Shown: one piece after another, positions 12,911 through 24,925 of the stretch
How positions within the stretch are numbered: position 1 is the first letter of the stretch
How the letters are laid out: the number at the start of each line of letters is the position of its first letter
Source: Rotaria macrura
Taxonomy: Eukaryota; Rotifera; Eurotatoria; Philodinida; Philodinidae
NCBI GenBank assembly: GCA_900239685.1
Contig: OENT01000555.1
Coordinates: 1-64,000 of the forward strand
DNA: 64,000 nucleotides
Direction of reading: 5' to 3'
The notes under the pieces: generated by a model
What the model was told of the DNA's origin: nothing
The model's database searches: none
Seen by the model: only the letters and a program-made list of their open reading frames with translations
Translations under genes and position numbers: made by a program

Positions 12911-13351
12911 TTGAGAGACATTCTATCGACATTAGAAACCATTCAAGGTACATTATGGTTCTTACACGAAATCAAAGATATTGGTGAGCATTTATTAGCT
13001 ATTAAAGCATCAAAATTCACGGAATTGAATTATTTCAATGAAGAACTACCGATCTCAGATAATGAAGCGAAAAATTTATTCAATCGCTTAAAATATCCAT
13101 GTATTTCCGAATGCATCAAAATCGAACAATGCATATTCTTACAAAGTTTGTTGGGCACTGAACCGTATCCATTGACAAGATCATACTACCCGGGCCAATC
13201 ATTCCCGCTACTAGATTCTGCAGGGAATTGGTCGTTTTCCTGTAACTTCCGACCGGTTCCCTCCAATTTCCCACCAGAAACGGCCGAAAAACCACTTGTA
13301 CTTGGAATCGGAATTTACAGAGCGATTCCTCCCACTAGAACATTGCAGTAA
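12911..13351 (+). CDS. Coding-like ORF of unknown function, no ATG
   Basis: An open frame of 146 codons beginning at a TTG, so this is probably an exon or a gene remnant rather than a complete gene. The first 95 codons look genuinely coding, with AT-ending synonymous codons and an amphipathic, helix-prone composition (LETIQGTLWFLHEIKDIGEH, then KNLFNRLKYPCISECIKIEQ). The last 50 residues are Pro/Ser-rich and look less protein-like. I recognise no domain. It lies between the two kelch-type genes on the opposite strand. No good partner exon was found nearby; an AG upstream at about 12902 could serve as an acceptor. It may be a decayed gene fragment. Confidence 0.35.
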   Translation: MRDILSTLETIQGTLWFLHEIKDIGEHLLAIKASKFTELNYFNEELPISDNEAKNLFNRLKYPCISECIKIEQCIFLQSLLGTEPYPLTRSYYPGQSFPLLDSAGNWSFSCNFRPVPSNFPPETAEKPLVLGIGIYRAIPPTRTLQ

Positions 13352-13691
13352 CTACACGGTATTGAGCTCAAATTTACACTGTGCGAGACCACACTTGAAA
13401 TACATCTTCCCTGGCAATTTCAACAAGATCTGATGCATAGGGGGAAAATTTTTTTACAGGCGGGTCCTTAATCCATTAGTCTCCTTTCAAAGCATTAGTT
13501 AATTTGAAACGATTTGCCCAAACAAAGTTTCCATAAGAATATAGTGTTTCTAAAGATCGAAGAAAAGAATAGAGCTTATTAAGCGATATGAGAAAAATGT
13601 AATCGTTTGTAAACTAAAATAATTCTATTGTTCAATGGTTGCCACACGAGAGCTTAGTTGTCAACAAAAGTTTTCATTCATCATTTGTCTC

Positions 13692-16600
13692 TCATGGTTG
13701 GAATAGCTCTGTAGTACTAAGTGCGTATCCACATACGGCTATCACTTTTCCATTCGTTAACACAGATGCGGCGTGATAGTATCGATTATTATTCATAGTG
13801 AAGGTCGTTGTCCACACTCCTGCTGATGGATTATACAACTCAGTAGTACTTAATACACCATAAGTGCTTGAATAGCCACCTGTGACTAATACTGATCCAT
13901 TTGCTAACACTGACGCCGTGTGAGCATATCGAGTATAACTCATACTTCCAGTAATTGTCCATACTCCTGTAGATGGATTATACAACTCGGCAATATTAAG
14001 AACACCTCCATCATTGCCGCCGACCACTAAAACGTATCCATTTGCTAATACTGATGCTGTGTGAATATATCGAGTATAACTCATACTACCAGTAAGTGTC
14101 CATACGCCTGTTGATGGGTCATACAGCTCAGCAGTACTTGTATAAGCATAAGTCCCAGAGTATCCACCAGCAACTAACACCTTTCCATTCGATAGCATAG
14201 ATGCTGTTGCATAATATCGACTAGTACTCATACTACCAGTGGTTGTCCACACTCCTGTTGACGGGTCATACAGCTCAGCAGTACCTAAATAACTGTAGGT
14301 GCACGAATACCCACCGGCGACTAACACTTTTCCATTCGTTAGCACATATGCTACGTGCAGATATCGATCATAGCTCATGCTACCAGTAACTGTCCACACT
14401 CCTGTAGATGGATCATACAACTCAGCACTATTTAAGCAACCATAGGTGCTAGAGTATCCGCCAACGACTAACACTTTTCCATTTGATAAAACTGATGCTG
14501 TGTGAACATATCGAGTAGTACTCATACTTCCAGTCGGAGTCCACATCCATGTAGCTGCATCATATAATTCAGTATCACTTAATGCAGCATAATATGTAGA
14601 ATATCCACCAACAATTAAAACTTTGCCATTGGTTAACACAGATGTTGTATGATAATATCGATCATAACTCGTACTTGACGTAAGCTCCCATCCTGTAAGT
14701 AAATACATAGTATATTGCGCTTTTGAATAGTAAGCATGTGCTATTCTGCACTACACAATTCATAAGTAAGTCATTTGTTTGTGAGTTGACTGGGTTCCTC
14801 TACTTGAACAACGTATCAACATTCTTGACGATAGCTAATGAGTGGCATATGGTGAAATGCCAATCAGTTATGTACTGGATTTTAACTCGATTTTGGCCAT
14901 AAACACCGCATTATTCTACAGATTCATGTCTTAATTGTCTGCTATATGCTCTTAGAGTCTATAGATTTCTCCATAGTATTCAAATCTTTTTCTTATTTCA
15001 GATAATCATTCTACATAGAACTACTACAAAAAAATCAATCGTGATAGGAATAGTAGAAACTAGTAGAAAAAGAAATATTCGGCTTTTATTCATGTGTCTA
15101 TCTACTTTACATGAATGTATAGTGCATCCCGAAAACTCAAACGGAATACTAAGTAGGTAGAACTAACGAAAAAAAATTGTTAAAACGTTTCCAGAGGATG
15201 ATAACATTTTCAAGAATCTGATAGACTTCATTAACTTCAACCCACGTTATTAAATCAAAAGAAGTAATGTCGTAATAAAACTGAGATTAAATTTAAACTA
15301 GTGCATTGAACATGCATTCATTATTTTTGAAGGATAGTTTATCTAAGTAAATCAACTATTGTCATTTGGTGTAGCGACGATTCTATGATGATCATCCGCA
15401 AATATTGTACCTCATTTGAAATATATGTTCATCCGCAGTTTTGAATCCCGAAGTTAAGAATTTATATCGAAAGTACAGGGATTTTTCGTGAAGCATGTGA
15501 AAAAATCTAGAATCTGTTGAAGTTTCTATATAGAGAGCTATTGCCCTTTTCTGGCATCTTTTACTATTTCCAGCAGTCTAAACGAGTTTGAGTTAATTTC
15601 GACAAGTCAAGTCTGCTGAAAGATCTTATTCAAACGACCAAATGGACAGCGATGTATAAACTCAAATCTTCATGTTTCAGTTCATATTTTCTGATTGAAA
15701 AAATGATTAGTTTGATCTGATTTGATAATTTCGGCATTAGTTACCCCTGTTACTCATACTTTATAGACGTTAGCTATAGAATAGTTGAATTGTGAGGTAG
15801 GTACTTAAATTGAACATGAATGGTATAAAAAATACTCAAACGAAAAATGATTAAAAGAAGAACTATCGACATTGTCATACATGTAGCTATAGCAGAAGCT
15901 ATTATCAACCTGACATGAATAAGAAACAGCAAAATCTACGCTCTGCCCTTACATGTGAGTAATGTATAAAAACTGCGTTAGTAACACTTGTGAATTATTT
16001 TTCTGTGGATCATTTTTTGATTCGAGATTTTTTATTTCTTGATTTTTTTCTTACGAAGAAGATAAGACTTGTTCATGAGAACTTTTCTGTTTGCGAAAAA
16101 TATTTTAATATTGGGACAAACTTCAAACGTAATTTATTGTAGGATTGTAGTGAAAACGTTTTACTGAAAAATCATCATTAACGAATAACATGACAGAGGA
16201 AAATTTTAAGACTCAAATTTTGTTACCTAAAATTTCGAGAGCATATACTTTTTAACCTACGTCATTAGTACCAAGCAATTGGTTCGTTTTTAATTGTAAT
16301 ACCATAAGTGTGTAGAAAAATGACCTCTCTACCCATATTTTGGGAGGAGCTTTAAAAAAAATAGAAAGTGAAGGTTGGCTACTAAGCTTGTCGTATACAT
16401 GTAGCGGTGACGATACTCACCACGCTTTCATGTACGCTCCTTTTTTTTACAACTGTCGTAAATATTATTATATTTCACGGATTCAAGATCGTTGACGGTC
16501 ATTGGTGAGGGATCACTCTTCATGAGCACCGTCTTTTATGGTCCTTTTATTCTTTTTGATAATTTACGGGATTTTTCGTCCGACACGAGTGACAGTTAAC

Positions 16601-19600
16601 GGGCATTGAACAACTTTTGTTTCCAATCCGATGGTATATTCTATGAGTCGCAGCACTGAGCGAGATCTGCTTTATTAGGCTTTTTGAACTTTGAAAACTA
16701 AGTTGAATACAAGTTCTATAGCTTTGGTACGTAGAAACTTGTGATAGCGAGGACTGTTTTATTGTGTGTGAAAAGGATGCGTTGATGTTACTTTGACCCT
16801 GTCGGTGTTCTATGTAACGGGAGAGAATCTATATTTTTGAAATATAAGATCGCCAGATAGCATGATCTCATTTCTTCAACAAATATCCCAGCGCTTAAGA
16901 TGGTATAAAACTTTATACGCCAATGTTATTTGAAAAAAATAATCTGACTAATTAGGGACTTTACTATCTGAAACATTATTACAAATGGAAGAACTCTTCT
17001 TAAAATGTTCATTTTTCGAACATAAAAGTAGTACATACCAGGCGCTTGTGTTGTAGTGGTTGTTGAAGTCGTAGTTGTCGTCATGGTCGTCGTCGTTGTT
17101 GTTGTTGATGTTGTCGAGGTTGTCGTTGTTGTTGTCGTTGTTGTCGTTGTTGTTGTGGAAGTTGTTGTAGTTGTGGTTGTTGTGGTTGTTGTGGTTGTTG
17201 TTGTGGAAGTTGTTGTAGTTGTGGTTGTTGTGGTTGTTGTGGTTGTTGTTGTTGTTGTCGATGTTGTTGTTGTTGTGGTTGTTGTTGTCGTTGTTGTCGA
17301 CGTTGTAGTTGTTGTTGTGGTCGAGGTCGTTGTTGTTGTTGTGGTCGAAGTTGTTGTTGTTGTTGTTGTCGATGTTGTTGTGGTTGTGGTTGTTGTTGTT
17401 GTTGTAGAAGTTGTTGTAGTTGTCGTAGTTGATGTTGTAGTCGTGGCTGTTGTTGAAGTCGTCGACGTAACGGTGGCTGTCAAAACAAGTCTCAGTTTAG
17501 CTGCCATCAGAATGAGATACAAGAAGGAATCACCGAATTCTCAAGAATCTAAGAGATATGTTGTCTAGAGGCAAGAAAAAACTTCAGAGGTAATAGTTTT
17601 ACAGCCATCATTCTAAAAGCAATAAATACTTTCCTAAACCCCCTAAAAAGGTTTGGTAGATTTAAAATAGCATCCAAATGACCTGAAATGCTTAAAAAAC
17701 GATTGTTCAGTTCTACGAAACCTTTCAAGGTTCTTCCCGTGTGCCTGCGGGCCGAACCCTCTNNNNNNNNNNNNNNNNNNNNNNNNNNNNNNNNNNNNNN
17801 NNNNNNNNNNNNNNNNNNNNNNNNNNNNNNNNNNNNNNNNNNNNNNNNNNNNNNNNNNNNNNNNNNNNNNNNNNNNNNNNNNNNNNNNNNNNNNNNNNNN
17901 NNNNAGAGGGTTCGGCCCGCAGGCACACGGGAAGAACCTTGAAAGGTTTCGTAGAACTGAACAATCGTTTTTTAAGCATTTCAGGTCATTTGGATGCTAT
18001 TTTAAATCTACCAAACCTTTTTAGGGGGTTTAGGAAAGTACTTATTTTTTTAGAGTGATGTCCAATGTTATTGAATTTTCGAATGTTTTTTGATTCATCG
18101 TGCTAATAAGACAGCAGAGATTTATTAACAGCACAAGAAATGTTGGTGTGTGGAAAAGATGTAATACTATTATGACCTTTCAAATATTTATGTATACATA
18201 ATTTTAGCTGCTCAAGTTTTAATTATTTAGCTCGAACATTCTATGAACAGAATAAATTCAACACGAATCGCTCCTGTACGAGGACAAATGTAGTTATGTA
18301 TATATATATATAATTATATATGGATAAATGTATGTGGGCGGCAAAATTCGGATTCGATCAAATTTAAGATCCGACCGGACAAAAGTGGGATTCCAATGTC
18401 GACTGGACAAAATTAGGATTTGATTAAAGATGCATTACGGATTGTTTACCCTTGGTTAATAATAAACATTTGACAATATCATTATAAATATTTTGTTTTA
18501 TTGCGCTCTTATCTCTAAACTTTTGACCTAATAAATTAATATATGTTTCCAGTTGTTCATAAAAATGCAATACCCAGGTGAATGAATCCAATACCGAATC
18601 CGATCGGATCCGATGAAATCCTATGGGAATCTGGGTTGTAGAACCACTAACGGATCCGATGGGAGAAATCTATTTTCTTATTTGTGTACGAATTAGCACT
18701 TAATACCAATAATAGAGGCCTGTTAGATCATACGATGAAATCCAATCAGATTCCGATAGTAGGATTTGAAAAAATCCAACACTAGGGGTCCGAATGTCGG
18801 ATCGCAACCAGTAATCCAATGGGATTTCCTCGGATTAGAGAATCTCTGATAGAAACATGATCAAATCGCACAGGCATCCGATCGGATCCATTTGTCGGAA
18901 TTATCCTCCTGGGTATACTATTATTTGTTTCGACGGTTGCTGAATTCGACTGGGACATTTTTTTAATTTAATGATACTACGTAAATGTATACTACATCCC
19001 TTGATAAGCACTAGAAACACAATGTTTCTTTTGTTCCAAGTCCACTTCCCTTATAGTGAAGGCACGTGGTTGTTTGAATTTATCTCTAATCAAATCCTAA
19101 TCTTGCCGGTCAAATCTTAAATTTGACCAAATCCCAATTTTGCCCACAACATACATGTGTCGGAGTTGACTCGAAAATTCAGTTGCCTTTAAAACGGGCA
19201 AGTAGTTCAATCTTCAATTTTAGAGACAACTACTTGCCTTTTAAAGGCAGCTGAATTTTAGAGTCAACTCCGACATATATTCCATAAGATTCAATTAATT
19301 TTTTCTTTCACTTCTGTTTTCCGTTCTAGCTTCAGTAAAGTACTATGAATCCACCTCCAATCGGTGGTGGATAACCGCTAAACAGCGTTTCAATGAATCG
19401 TCACAATCACTAGCGTTTCTTCTGCCGAATTCTTAGGTCATGAACGAGACATTCGTTGGCCTCACTGTCAGGTACGACTTTTCGCATGTTAACACCAGTC
19501 GTTGAAATCATGCGTCTAAATGTGTTTTTCTTGTGAAACTTATCTAGACGTGGTTAAAAAACAGATAAAAATCATGCATTGGCGAGATTCTGCATGAATC

Positions 19601-22600
19601 GCGTCTAAATGCGACTGGAGTACAACTTCGAACACGTTTCAACGAGTTTTAGTTTGAAACCGAGCATGATCACTGGTTCTCAGAACACGTACCTCCAATG
19701 AAACATTTCTTTCATTTAGGCACGAAAACTGATGTATATGCACCGTATCTAACAGCTATTGAAATCTTTGATTCATGCACACACAAAACTCGATTCCTAG
19801 ATTCGGCAATGCAAAAAACTGTATTGAAACGATTATCCTTTTATACAGAAAAAGTTAGATATTACAATTTTGTATCGAATAAATCTATTTCGAAGAATCT
19901 CAAATTCTCAACAACTCTGAGTCGTTCTACTAAGAAAGACCGAAAGAAATGCAAGTTTCAGTAGAAAAGTTTGTTAGCGCAGCCCCGTGGGGGCTAACAT
20001 ATGGAATTCACATATCTACACCTTGATATGCTAATAGAAAACACAGAAAATGTAACATGACGAATTTTTTCGCATCGTCTTTCTCTGATAGGCGTCCTAT
20101 TTTTTATTTTCATTTTTTCTATTCGCTCGTTAGTTTCCATTTTTCGTTGTGCATTTCTCAATTTAACAGTTTTCTTATTAAAAACATTGGAAGAAGCGGC
20201 AAATACTGTTGTGATATATGACGATAATAGAATGCTGGTTGCTATGTCTGTAATATATTAATACACTAGTTTCTATGGTCTTAATGGGGGGGGGGCATTG
20301 GTATCCCCCCACAAGGGAACGTCTGGAAACCCCTCAGGCGCAGGCACGTGGAACCCCGTCGGGGGCATCTGGCCTCATGGACTATATCTATAAGCGGGAG
20401 GGGGGGAGGCCTTCAAAAATCTCATTTTTAAATTTCGACTCAATATTTTCTTTGAAAACATATGTGAGTTCCACAAAATACTGCACGCAAAAATTCTACC
20501 TAGTGGTTCTCTAAAATCTAGGCTAATGACATTGTAGAAACAATATGAACGAATCTTTTCCAAAGAGAATACTTTTTATAATTGATAGATTTTTAAACAG
20601 TGTTATTCGCCTTGTACAATAAATTGTTTTTGATAATTAAAATTTTATGTATGCCGAGCATTTCACTGGCACATGCATCTATAAATAAGTTGATAACATA
20701 TGGTCCATATGTAGATTGTTTTTCATTCTGCAACTAATGTGACAACATGTGCCTGAATGGTATGCACACACTTACTTTCTGATTGCTAGTTCATTTGTTT
20801 CTATCATTTTCGAAACATTAAAATTTAAACTCTTCGTCGTCATCTAGCTTGGTAAAGACCATCTCTAGTCGATATTAATGGCGACTCAGATGAAACCTGA
20901 GGCTGATTGGAATTTTTGTTTTAAATATTTAGTATCGAATCGATCACGGCCACACACGACTTCGATGTAAATCAGATCTGGAAGGGATCTTCTCAAGAAC
21001 CGCTTCTAAACGAGAACTAATATCGAACCGCGGGAAAGCGCAAGAAATGTTTCATCTGAGCTATGTCTCTATGCGTTATACGCTTGCAATTTCAATGTAA
21101 GAGACATGCAGCTCAAGCACATGTTCATTCGAAAATTGTTTACATAGATGGCTGGCCATTTCGATTTTACAGTCTGCTTCGTCAATATACATAGTAGTTT
21201 TGTATTTCTAATCTAAAAAATTCATGCTCCGGTCACATTAAGACATTTTACGATTTGTAATCGAAAAATTTTCAATGAATCATTAAATTATGAAAGCTAT
21301 TGTGAGTGTACGTATGAACCAAATGTTTTGCATCACGGGTTATGAAATGTCACCGTGGGATTCAATTCCTTTTTCAAAGAAGTAGTGCCAATTGAGAGAC
21401 ACTAAAGAGCTTTATCGTATTCGTTTTCTTGCCTCGAATATCTGTGCTACAGTACCTTTTGACTACTTCCACACTGAAAGAAACTGTACACACAAGAGGA
21501 AACTCAAATACCGGGATAGAAACATCCCGAAACCTCTCGATTTTGGACTTATGCTGTCTTCATTGAATATCTTAACATTAAGATTCCGAAAACTGGTACC
21601 AAATGAATATACTTCGCATTTGTACAATCATCTACTGAACAAATTCAAACTCGATCGTGTTTCGTCTGAAAATCCAAATAACAACGATAATCATGCCCCG
21701 TAAGCCTCTGCTCAGAATTAATTGTATACCTTAGTTAAAAATTTATATGTCTCCCATGTTATGTCGGAGTATTGTTAACAGCTCCTAGATAAAATCTATT
21801 TTCAATCACAAGTGATCGAGTACCGATCACATTCATGATTTTTCGAGAAAGCGTTAAAAAAATACTCAACATCTTATTATGTTTCTTTGATAATCACACC
21901 AAAGAAAAGTTTGATTGGCCATATCCCTAGCAGTAGGGGAACGAACTGCCCTCGATACTTGACAGCTATGTCCATATGATCTTTTTCCGAATTCGGTTAG
22001 TTTTTATCTCTGACTTTCAATACAAGAAAAAGACTTTATTTTGCACCATGGACCCAATACGTCGTAATTCCCTGACTTCTGAGCCCGGGAAAGTACACTG
22101 CTGGGTAGCCGAGCAAGAAAAGCCCTAGAAATGGAAAATCAGGCACAGAAAAAATTTGAGTGACTAGAAGCTTTGTGGATGCAGACGAGTTTCGTGTCAG
22201 CTGTCGTGAACGATCGTATTTAGGAATGTCAAACAAACAATTCTGCATGTTGTGAACGAGAAAAAAAATGAATACGTCCGTGTCAACTCGTTGAGCGTAT
22301 ATGAATTTGTTTCAATAGAGGAAATCATTATATTTCTCAAGAAGGAAGTGATTTGCATGAGACTACTTTTGTTAACGATTCGTCACATTGATAAAATTGT
22401 TTTTTGAATGAAATACTTTAGTGCATGTTTTTATAAGATTTTACACTGATGAAAAATTTTCCAATATAGACTCATTATATATTTTTGCGTGTAGATATCG
22501 AAATTGTGAAAAACATGCCTTGGGGACATTTGTATAGTTTCAAATAATATAAGAATTCCGGAGATGTATTGAAAAGAAACAAACAAATTTCATTGAGGGC

Positions 22601-23642
22601 TTCTGATTTCATACGTATAAGTTAAAATTGAAGAAGAATGAAATTCAATCTTCAATACTGCGAACAAAACAAAACCAAGCAATCGAACAATGCATGACTT
22701 TTTTACAGTGTAAAAATGTAACCCAATCTTATTTAATGAAATTCTAAGGTTGCTCCAAACATTCTTCTTTTTCTAATACATTTTCAAATTACTATTTTTG
22801 AAATCATAGATGAGGCATATTTCTTATATGAATTAATTCAGAGTGCTTCAGATTTCACAATTTTTGGAATATTTATAAAGTCTGCATGTGATATAAAAGT
22901 TGTCTCACCATACTAGAATCATTCACATCGCATGATTCAGGTACCCTAATAAAATGATTATTTTACATAATTTAACTCACTTCTTTATCAATTTTCTAAA
23001 TCAGATATATACTGCCTTAATCAATAATCTTTGAGAAACTTTGAAATATACTGTTCTATGTTTATCGATAGATATGACGAAGAAAAACCAGAGAGCATCG
23101 TTAGAAGAAATATAACGTTTCATGATACATTTTAACTCTTTCATTTCATTCGACTTTTGGAAACTTGAAACATTCGAAATTTTAGTAGAACTAGCATAGT
23201 ACCAGATTTTTCGATATGAGAAGTTCCTCTAAATATTAGCTGCTGATCAAAATTTTGTAGAAGAATTCTTATAATTACTCTGTGGCATTGATGTGAACCA
23301 AACTGTAATGACAGTAGCCAATATTATACAACCCACAAGAACACTAAATAAAAGACTGTATAAGAATGTAGATAACGGCCCGAAGTGTTCCGATGCTTTG
23401 TTCGATAGCATGTTACTAAAAAAGATTTGATTCAATTTATGCAGAAACTCAATTGAATATCAATGCTATTCTCACAGATTGTTGTTCTCATTACTGGATT
23501 GATATGCTTTAATATCGACAGAAAAAGCATCATTGATAACGGTTGTGTTGTTGTTGTTTGTGGGGTTCGATCCGTGTTCGAGCGAAGACGGGGTACTTCT
23601 TGGTTTCAACCATTCACTCATTTGTGGATATTGAGACACCAT
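13692..23642 (-). CDS. Type II membrane protein with Thr-rich stalk and seven kelch repeats
   Basis: Four exons join in frame to 581 codons: 23476-23642, 23279-23415, 17039-17476 and 13692-14692 (exit phases 2, 1, 1). Introns are 60, 5802 and 2346 bp. Met at 23642 has a good context (AGAATGG); an upstream in-frame Met at 23693 is possible. Residues 1-56 are polar and presumably cytoplasmic. Exon 2 carries a membrane helix (STFLYSLLFSVLVGCIILAT). Exon 3 gives about 146 residues of Thr with occasional Ser, a likely O-glycosylated stalk ending Q-A-P-G. The last exon holds seven repeats of about 49 residues with the pattern R-Y-x-H-T-A-S-V-L-x-N-G-K-V-L-V-x-G-G-Y and E-L-Y-D-P-S-T-G-V-W. The seventh has CG in place of GG. 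This is the kelch/galactose-oxidase-like beta-propeller family, usually a binding surface. The ligand is unknown. The Thr-rich exon also shows poly-Val on the other strand, which is an artefact. Confidence 0.75.
17603..18060. mobile_element. Large palindrome split by a 142-base assembly gap
   Basis: Left arm 17603-17762 and right arm 17905-18060 are inverted copies. The inner 135 bp are essentially identical (the junction reads CGGGCCGAACCCTCT, then the N run, then its complement), and similarity fades outward. Positions 17763-17904 are N. A hairpin this exact is hard to sequence or assemble, so the gap may hide a short loop or an unknown length. It lies in the 5.8-kb intron of the kelch gene and is either a foldback transposon or an assembly duplication. 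Confidence 0.65.
18333..19148. mobile_element. Inverted-repeat element interrupted by a nested CCCA-TGGG element
   Basis: The left arm (TGTGGGCGGCAAAATTCGG, then CAAATTTAAGATCCGACCGG) pairs with the right arm, whose reverse complement reads TGTGGGCAAAATTGGGATTT and then CAAATTTAAGATTTGACCGG. Arms are about 75 bp with scattered mismatches. A second element (18573-18913) sits inside with its own TA duplication, so this host element inserted first. No clear target duplication is visible for the host. Confidence 0.65.
18573..18913. mobile_element. CCCA-TGGG element, GGATCCGATCGG family, nested
   Basis: A 341-bp element starting CCCAGGTGAATG and ending CCTCCTGGG, flanked by TA at 18571-18572 and 18914-18915. 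The interior repeats GATCCGAT, ATCGGATC and ATCCAAT words in both orientations. No ORF. It is inserted into the older inverted-repeat element at 18333-19148. Confidence 0.75.
19158..19275. repeat. 118-bp hairpin
   Basis: Arms of about 48 bp: TGTCGGAGTTGACTC, a few unmatched bases, then CAGTTGCCTTTAAAA and GGCAAGTAGTT, are answered by AACTACTTGCC, TTTTAAAGGCAGCTG and GAGTCAACTCCGACA. The loop is about 17 bp. It lies directly next to the right end of the element at 18333-19148 and may be a separate small foldback element. Confidence 0.75.
19490..21160. other. Intron sequence with scattered repeat remnants and a GC-rich patch
   Basis: Part of the 5.8-kb kelch intron. Degenerate copies of the GCGTCTAGACGC-type repeat appear near 19490-19690 and 20940-21160. 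A hairpin GTTAGCGCAGCCCC with GGGGGCTAAC sits at 19973-19998. A G/C-rich patch at 20283-20415 contains runs of G and C and contrasts with the AT-rich surroundings. No exon was recognised. Confidence 0.4.
21161..23278. other. Rest of the 5.8-kb kelch intron, nothing recognised
   Basis: AT-rich sequence. The ORFs at 21392-21703 and 22036-22248 have no recognisable domain, and codon use does not distinguish them from chance. I see no transposon ends. Confidence 0.4.
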
Positions 23643-24640
23643 TCTGATGTTTCTCAGCTTATTGTGAATGGTGAATAACGCAGTCAGAAACAAACTTCAA
23701 ATCTTCATGAATAATACAACTGCACCATTTGAATTTTTCTCTATAGAGCACATATAGGGCCTCATCCAAATTTACTGCACTCCTGAGAATTTGAAGAACA
23801 AAAGGCAAAAATAGTATTGATTTTATTTAAAAAAAACTGCCATCCAGACCATTTCATAGAATGTGGGTGTGCATGTCAGATTTAGTTCTAGTGTATGCAT
23901 TGGTATGAGCGTGAGTAAGCGTGCATGTTTTTGAGGGTGTGCACTAGATTGTGAGCGTTGACGTTCGTGTTAGTGTACGTATTCGTAAGGAATTTTCTCA
24001 GTTGCAAGTAGGTGCACATGTTGGCCTGGGTTTGAATATCAACATATTCATGTGAGGTATCAGTTTGATACTTGTTCAATCGATCATTCAAGTTCAGGTC
24101 CCCCATCTGTTAAACAAAACTATATATATGCATGCATTAGCTACTCTAATGAACGCTATCTACGAAAACGGAAAAGAGCTATCGGCTTCTCTTTTAAACG
24201 CCCAAAGAATGGATTCAATGCGACACAATGTGAGCGTATTTCGCTCACACATGAAGTTTCTCACTGTGGGCAAAAAACATCAAATTTCGGCCTTTTTTTG
24301 TCCATTTATGGCTGGTTCAGTCGAAAAGGGCTTGCAACAGCATAGAAGGACATCCAAAAGTGACCGTTTTTTCCTTAAGTGTGAAGTATGATTGCCTCAT
24401 CATAATCAACATTCTCAGTCATTGGGGAAACGATCACTTTTGAACATCGTTTTTTGCATTTAAGAGCCTTTTTACTGAAAACGCACGCAAGCACACAAAA
24501 GTGATGAAAATGGACTTTTTTTGACAAATTCGATCTCCTTCCGTATCCAATTCGTAAGATACCATGGAATGATCTACATTATCTTTTCCAATTATCTCAA
24601 GCTGAATCTTAAAATAGATGATCCCAAGTTCTGTATCGAC
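23643..24640. other. Upstream region of the kelch gene; GT-rich patch, no gene recognised
   Basis: Contains a patch rich in GTGTG and GTGAG words at about 23868-23960 and overlapping 97 to 108-codon ORFs at 24052-24391 in two frames without any recognisable feature. The promoter of the kelch gene should lie near the left end, but no motif is distinctive enough to name. Confidence 0.4.
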
Positions 24641-24650
24641 CCAGGACATG

Positions 24651-24925
24651 CATTACGATGAACAATTACGGCCGTAAACGCACGTATACGATAACGTAAA
24701 CGATCGTATACTGGGAATTTACGACCGTATACGCACCGTATTTTAACGTTTTGGTATACACCGTATTACGGCCGTATGTCGCCGTGTCGTATACGGCGGC
24801 CAGGAGCGGCAGTATACATCAGCCACCCGGCAGTATTACTGCCGAAACGACCAACGTAAACGACCCAACACGATGACGTATGCGGCCGTAAATACACCGT
24901 TAGTGACCATAAACGACGGGATTTA
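24651..24925. mobile_element. Degenerate CGTATACG-word element with one CCCAGG end
   Basis: Begins CCCAGGACATG at 24651, and the interior is dense in CGTATACG, GGCCGTA and CGTAAACG words, as in the element at 27196-27540. No matching right end is seen within 300 bp. It could be a truncated copy, or the left half of a composite whose right end is the CCTGGG at 25695-25700. Confidence 0.5.

Noticed and set aside
17056-17568. 170-codon poly-Val ORF
   Set aside because: Opposite-strand shadow of the Thr-rich kelch exon.
17549-18058. Four ORFs running through the N gap
   Set aside because: They exist only because N codons are read as open; the arms are inverted copies of each other.
23564-23573. 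GGTTCGATCC, a tRNA B-box-like word
   Set aside because: No A-box or cloverleaf around it, and it lies in the first coding exon of the kelch gene.
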